From NCBI GenBank assembly GCA_011800155.1, contig CM022375.1, positions 1,612,001 to 1,676,000 on the forward strand: DNA of 64,000 nucleotides, read 5' to 3'. The translations under genes and the position numbers were made by a program. Origin of the DNA: Flammulina velutipes (Eukaryota > Basidiomycota > Agaricomycetes > Agaricales > Physalacriaceae). Shown here piece by piece: positions 58,089 through 64,000 of this stretch (the first letter of the stretch is position 1; each line of letters opens with the position of its first letter). The notes beneath the pieces were generated by a model. It searched no databases, had not been told where the DNA came from, and worked only from the letters and a program-made list of their open reading frames with translations.

Positions 58089-61000
58089 ACTATGCGGCCG
58101 TTTGCGGCGGGTGTGGCGTCAACCATACACATCAGGTGTAGTAGGTTCAGTATATCCAATACGGTGCTCGGAATGTCACAGTTCCTTCGTTGTCAACCTC
58201 TTCAAGAGCGCCGGGCCATAAACATCTTTCTGAACTTCGAACGGGACTGTCGCTATCAAGACCGATGTTTGCTTGTTTTTTTAAGGTATGTTGGGTGCTG
58301 TCATGCATCGTACCATCCGCTGATGCGCGCACAGCCATACCGTGTTCAATGAATACTACCAATGTATTGAGTCTTGTCCTGACGGAGATCTTCCCTTGCC
58401 CAACGAAACACTCCTCAGAAAGTCTACTAGGTACATCCTATTAATGTCTCTTGCGCCGCCCGTTCAGAAGACAGAGATGGAGATGCAGTGGATTTTTGTT
58501 CTCAAGATCATGCTGTCCCAATTAACATTTTATAACGAAGGCTGGAAATAGACGCGAGTGATGTAAGTACGACTAGTCCAATAATCATCACTGTGAGTTT
58601 AGGTTCGTTCCAAGCCCCTTCCTCGTTCCTCAAGGCAAATGCACGACTTCTCAGAGCATCGTTCACGGATTTTCCGATGTCCGGTCGATAGCAAGGTTTG
58701 AATGTTGTCCTGTTATATTTCAGACTCCATGTCTGCCTTCCCTGAGTGCGTTTAAAGATGAACGTGTCGGACGGAGGATGAGATCTGATGAAAAGGGTTT
58801 TAGTTGTTACGTCCGAACACCTCCAAGAGCTAACCTTGTCGACGAGACGTAGGTGGCTTCCGCCCCTTTGAGAGAATGGAGGGCTCAGAACTGCAAGTCC
58901 AAGCACGTCTGACGATATTGTGGTTACCAGCAATGAGATCCCTACTGATGAAAGTGGAACCAGGTATAAGCGACAAAGGTCAATCAATCATGTATACATC
59001 CAATCGACTTACAGGTTGACTCGCAAACTGTCCATGTCAGTATACCGGGAACAAGAATCGCTCCCTCTTCTGAGTCTTCATCTCCACTTTCTTTAAAGGG
59101 TACGTCTTATCTTGCCACACGTAGGTGCTGTCGAACATATGCCCCCTGAAACGCTTCGTTAGAGTCCGCTGATGAAAGAAAAAGTGCTTCAAGTTACTCT
59201 GTCACGAAAACAAGGTATCCTGGTATCGGATTTGAACATAGAGGTCTCGAAAAAGCGTTTCCGGGAACCTTGACTTCGACCATTGTTATCCCAGACACTG
59301 AAAAAGTCAGTAGAGATGAGCAGAATGCTGCACAGGCGCCGACTTTATTGGAACTGACTGCAATCCAATATTGTTCAGCAAGAATAATGCTCGATTCCCA
59401 TTAACACCGATATCCACGCTAAAGCTAGCTCCGAATCCCACACATGCTTGAGAATGATAGGATATCGCCCAACGTCGGATGGGTTGATCATCCACCGTAC
59501 GGTAAAGGCAGGAAGAGACCAAGTTGCCACTCTATCTAGAGGAAAGAATGGAGTCAGCGAGGTGTGCAAATACGAGAAAAATGGTGCAAACATCTCGTAA
59601 AGGATGCCTTGACGTCAGACATGGCTTTGATAGTGTTCAACAAGCCAGTATCCAATGGCACGTCCCCGGGCGCGCGCACGTAAAACTGGAGCGCAATCTC
59701 CGTAAAACGCTGCACCGTATCGACCACTAGTGACGAGAGGGCCCTATTCAGGATTTTGTTGTCCACGTCAAGCCACAATAGTTTTCGAGAATAAACTACG
59801 TCGCAGCTTGAGTGTGCGCGAACGACAAGCCAAATACCGAGCCTGGACGAAGAATGCTGATCCAAGGGTGTTCGGCAGGGAGCAGAATGCGTGTATCTGC
59901 CAGTTGATAGTCTCTTCAGAAATAGGACGCCCTACGACTGAACCAAAAGCATTGTAAATGGTTCCGTGTAGCTTTGGCAAGTGAATGCCAGTGTGAGGGT
60001 ATGATGATCCACCCACTGTGCGAGATGAAACCAGGCCAACGTCTGGCGAAAGGGTTCTCAGTTGTCACGTCCAAACATATTTTCGAAGACGTGCTCACCT
60101 TGTCAATGAAGACACGTAACATACGAGGATCCACTCGTTTGTGAGCTCGTCCAAAGTGCCCCTTTCCCTCTATACGAACCCGTCATATGAATCTATGTCA
60201 CACAGCAAGCCCTGTGTTTGAACAAGGAGGTCGCCAAATTGCCAAGTTGGCTCCAGCCACAAGCGCACATGTCCGACGAAATCGAGCGACGAGGAACCAT
60301 GGTGCCCTTCCCTACGAAAATATTGCACTACAGTCAAATGTCAACAAATAACGACTAGAGACGCGCCCGAACGACTTACTCTTGGACCCGTCGTCATTTC
60401 TGAAAATTGGTTTCCGGCTTCATCGCTCTGTGTACTCGGCTTTGGCCGTTGGGCTAGCGTTGGTGACAGGTGTAAAGATACTCCCTTCTGTATCACGATC
60501 CTGACGAGGAACAAGAACCGCCTCTCCGTCTTCTTCGAACCGGGCGGCACACCAATACTTCAGCAAGCTTGCCTACTTCCATCTCGTTGTATGGATTTCT
60601 GGGATTCCAATTCGTCCTCCGAAGTAGGTATTACAACGCCAGGCAGACAGCTTTGGCGGTAGGAAGGAAGTCGCTCGCCCCGAGGGAATGCTCGTCCACT
60701 CCGTCCTAGTAATATGCTCTGACCATAGGCACATCAGCGGATGCGTGTTTTGAGGGCCAAAGGTACATCCATGCGTGTCAAAGTGGTCGACGATAGCGTG
60801 GTCAAGTCTGAACAGAGCAAATACACGTGAGCTTGACGTGAATTCTCAGTAGATAAAACTCACCGACAACGTACTGCCTTACCGGTGATACTCAACAGCA
60901 AGTGACGACCATATCGTTTGAAAAACATGGCCATTTCGTCGCGCTATCTGGTCTATTTGTTAATTTATGTTGACGGAAAAGAGAGACACGAAACTTACTC

Positions 61001-62650
61001 CGGTAGGAAGGCGATACATACATGTCCCGTAGAATCGATCCGACTCCTGATGCGGCCAGCGACCCACTCGTCAACTTGGTCGCATGCCGGGCGATGAAAG
61101 GGCTTCGTGCAGTTGTGCATCCAAGGCCGAAAGGCCTTTCGGAGGTAGAACAGTTGACGCTGATACACGAAAGGCTTGGTCGACACCCGAGCCGCAATGA
61201 CTCGCCTCAGGTTTCGAGAAGACAGTCAAGGTCACGGACGTCGCTGGTGTGAGTTGTCCGGATATTATTTGCTTTTGGGCTTGTGTGGACGACGAAACCC
61301 CAATAATGAACCACAGATGGTGGATAGTCGGTTTTGGAGCTAGTGATCCAAGCGCGAGCAAATTAGGGTGACCGCATAACGTGTCGCGTAGCTGGATCCC
61401 GCACTCAAGGGAGATGCCGTAGCGTTCGTCGTATTGATTGACTGACTACTGATCGTTGGGGAGCCGCACCAAATCTCAGAGTGGCGTACTGTGATATTCG
61501 ATAGATAGGCGAGCCAAGACAAGCATGATAGCGACGTACCCTGGCTTCAAAAGCAGCCACTTATTCTGACATTGCCATTCCAAAAGATATCTTTGACGAT
61601 TCCATTCGCAATACATAACGACGAGTTGTCGTGCATTTGATTCCTCGCCCAGGTCGTGGGGTGTCCGGTTGATTGCGCGCGGTCCACTATACGCAGATGA
61701 GCGGTACTCTGAGTCCGAGTCAGTGCGTGTAGCTGAGGCCTGATGCCTGAGGGCTCATGGAAGACAGAGACAAAAGTATTCGGACCGCTTACCGAGGCTT
61801 GCTTCCTTACCACCGTGCGATTTACCAAGAGGTGCCAGATCTGTGAATCTTGGACCACGATCAAACCACGCGAAATGCATCACGGTGATTTCCACGCCTT
61901 GACGGAATGTCGGCTTGGATCCAAAATCCCAGGATTTCGAGCTCATGCCTCTAGTAAAATTGTAAGATTGTAAGAAACGCAATGGCAATGGAAATATTAT
62001 CAACTTGCGATGCTTTTATCACCTTTGGGCGCGCAGCAAGAACTACAGGCTGGTGGGCAAGAGGTGTCCCTGCGTAGACTCGCTCGAGGCCTTTCCTTTT
62101 CTGGGGGGGGGGTGTCGCATTTCGCGTGGTTTGATCGTGGTCCAAGATTCACAGATCTGGCACCTCTTGCGATTTACTTGCTCACCTTTCGGCATTCAAC
62201 ATGTACCATTAGGTCAGTGTTGCGCGCGCTATCTGTAGAAGGGAACGTCGGTGCTGATACTTCCCATAGACTATGTATCTATTTTGACGAAAATCTATGC
62301 TTGAATCAAGCTTGAATACCTGAGAAAGACATCCTGCCGCGGCGTGTCTCGCACCTCGAAATTTCAACATCCTTCAGCCGTCAGCACAGCGACATCCTTA
62401 CTTGCCAATCCACCTAGAGATGTGAGTCTGTTGTCTCGCGGGCTAGGTATGTCTATAATTACCGTCCTGGCGCTAAGCAATTTCGTACGCGACTCAGAGT
62501 CTTAAATCGGCATGGTGAGGCAATCAACTTGGAGAACGGCTGTGATACAACTGAATTATCCTCATTGTGCGCAATCACCGGCACTGGTTGGACATGTCAG
62601 CCTCACTGCCCCCATGCCTCTTCTCACGCCTCTCTTGAATCTCAACAGCC
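58089..62650. other. Region of related minus-strand gene fragments
   Basis: Many minus-strand exon-like pieces with GT-AG borders occur. Two share an order: LRLVDK before an intron, followed by a stretch near SDVTTKT (about 58870-58740), and RMLRVFIDK followed by LDVTTENPF (about 60130-60040), suggesting tandem paralogues. Another piece, HFAWFDRGPRFTDLAPL, appears at 61820-61875 (minus) and again at 62115-62170 on the plus strand. No complete gene could be built and no family recognised. These are probably decayed members of a lineage-specific family. Confidence 0.45.
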
Positions 62651-64000
62651 ATGTCGACCTCGCAGGAAACCCCAAAGCCAACCTCTGGTTCTAAAACGAC
62701 GAATGTAAACGTGGTCCTTGAGTTGCTAAAGGACGTCGGGAAGCTGGGGGAAGGGATACCGTACCTTGAAGGTGTTGCTGGCATGCTCAAGACCATCATC
62801 GAGATGAAGCAGGTGCGTAGATGACGCCAATCGGTTTGCGCAGATAGGTGATACAATTCTCTAGGAATATACGGCAAGCAAGGAGGCGTGGGTGAAGACT
62901 ATGGATGGCGTCAAGGACATCCACAAGATCATCACGGACAGCGTGGAGGATGCTAACAAGAGCTCTCTGCCACCCCCCAGACATCTCATGGACGCCATGG
63001 CCGTGCTCGAGAAATGTGTCTTGGGCATCGCCGAGGCGTTCGATAAGATGAACAACATGAAGAGAGTCAAACGCTTCGTCCGTCGTCATGAGCTCAAGGC
63101 CGACGCAGAGGCGTGTGCTGCCGATGTGGGTAGAGCTCTTGCATTGTTCCAGGTACGTACGGTACTTCTTGATTATATATACAGCAATTAAATATCGCCA
63201 TCGTAGACAAAGGTGCATATCAAGGTCGCTGGGCAGGTGGATGCCATACATGCGATTATCGCCAGAGATGCTGTCGCCTCTGTGCAGGCCACCTTCCCCG
63301 TCTGCCCCTCCCCTAGCCATCTTTTCACCGGTCGGAACACCCTGCTTGAAAATCTCGATGAGCTCTTTGCCGAGCAGAATCGACGTGTGACGATCATTGG
63401 TCAAGGTGGATCGGGAAAGACACAACTTGTGCTGAAGTTTGTTGAGCGACAGAAATCACGGTCAGTCACGTTCTGCTTATTAATTCATATGGGATGCTTA
63501 AGCAGCCCTTAGATTCTCCTGCGTGTTCTTTGTTGATGCAACATCCGTACAGACCATTCAAACCACCTTTGGATTGATTGCGAAGGTCCATGGTGTCGGT
63601 GAATCTGTTGAAGACACCCGAAACTGGTTCGCCGGCCACATAGAGCAATGGCTCATCATCTTCGACAATGCTGATGATCCATCTCTCGACCTTGGTCAAT
63701 TTATTCCACGTTCTTCACACGGAAACATTATCATTACGAGCAGGAACCATGAAATCTCACATCATGCATCACCTGGCTGCTTCATCCCTCTCCCTGACCT
63801 TGATGAGTCAGATGCTGTTGATCTCCTACTCAAATCTGCACGGCTCCAGGACTCACCAGACCACCACTCCCTTGCTGTTGACATTGTCAAGGAGTTGGGT
63901 TGTCTTGCACTAGCAGTCTCCCATGCTGGCAGCTACATATCCCAATCATCTTCACTTCATGACTATTTGCCTCTCTTTCAAAAACATCGTCCCAATCTAC
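62651..64000 (+). CDS. NLR-like protein: helical N-terminal domain plus NB-ARC/NACHT-type NTPase (5' part)
   Basis: Exons 62651-62812, 62865-63152, 63207-63460 and 63513 to the window end agree in phase. Residues about 20-150 form an all-helical region (VVLELLKDVGKLGEGIPYL, MAVLEKCVLGIAEAFDKMN) resembling the HeLo/MLKL-type N-terminal bundles that permeabilise membranes in fungal programmed cell death. Then FTGRNTLLENLDELF leads to Walker A VTIIGQGGSGKTQL, Walker B WLIIFDNADD, and a sensor-like IIITSRN. A LELPLxALAxAGxYI-like helix (LGCLALAVSHAGSYI) follows, typical of NB-ARC. The C-terminal repeats lie beyond the window. Probable role: innate-immunity or heterokaryon-incompatibility receptor. 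The helical assignment is by pattern only. Confidence 0.83.

Overview
This window looks like nuclear DNA of a basidiomycete fungus, most likely an Agaricomycete. Nearly every gene is cut by short GT-AG introns of about 45-60 bases. The gene set fits that group: a myosin-headed chitin synthase, an AA9 lytic polysaccharide monooxygenase, a GH28 pectinase, F-box proteins, Zn2Cys6 regulators, a fungal integrase-core protein, an SRA-domain protein and an NLR-type NTPase. The species cannot be named from sequence alone.

Layout. 1-10.3 kb: a large myosin-chitin synthase gene that has become a pseudogene. Two related terminal-inverted-repeat elements entered it (1-454, and a complete 2.8-kb near-perfect palindrome at 2509-5311 with a 7-bp target duplication), as did a 605-bp element with an 8-bp duplication. 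It also has a 4-bp frameshifting duplication, a ruined catalytic motif and a scrambled C-terminus. 11.1-18.4 kb: two convergent genes whose stop codons almost touch, a 1,644-residue protein with a small chromodomain-like segment and a 586-residue DDE integrase. Together they look like an autonomous mobile element that is not a conventional retrotransposon. 20-26.4 kb: a SNF2/RING helicase on the minus strand and a small gene diverging from it. 28-32.5 kb: an AA9 monooxygenase, an SRA methyl-DNA reader and an F-box protein.

35-44 kb: two paralogous Zn2Cys6 regulators in inverted orientation around a serine/proline-rich protein; both keep a 6-base micro-exon inside the zinc cluster. 44-50 kb: a kinase-like protein, a second F-box protein, histone H4, a tRNA-Glu and a GH28 enzyme. 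51-58 kb: a cluster of tRNA-Glu genes and broken copies around proteasome subunit beta-7 and two conserved hypothetical genes. 58-62.6 kb: a gene-poor stretch with apparently related gene fragments. 62.65 kb to the end: the 5' part of an NLR-like gene with a helical N-terminus and an NB-ARC/NACHT-type P-loop.

Ordinary cell functions (histone, proteasome, helicase, plant-polymer enzymes) sit between accessory, transposon-driven regions. Genome-defence themes recur: the SRA reader, the chromodomain-like protein next to an integrase, and the NLR. The best candidate for an undescribed system is the integrase plus 1,644-residue protein pair at 11.1-18.4 kb.
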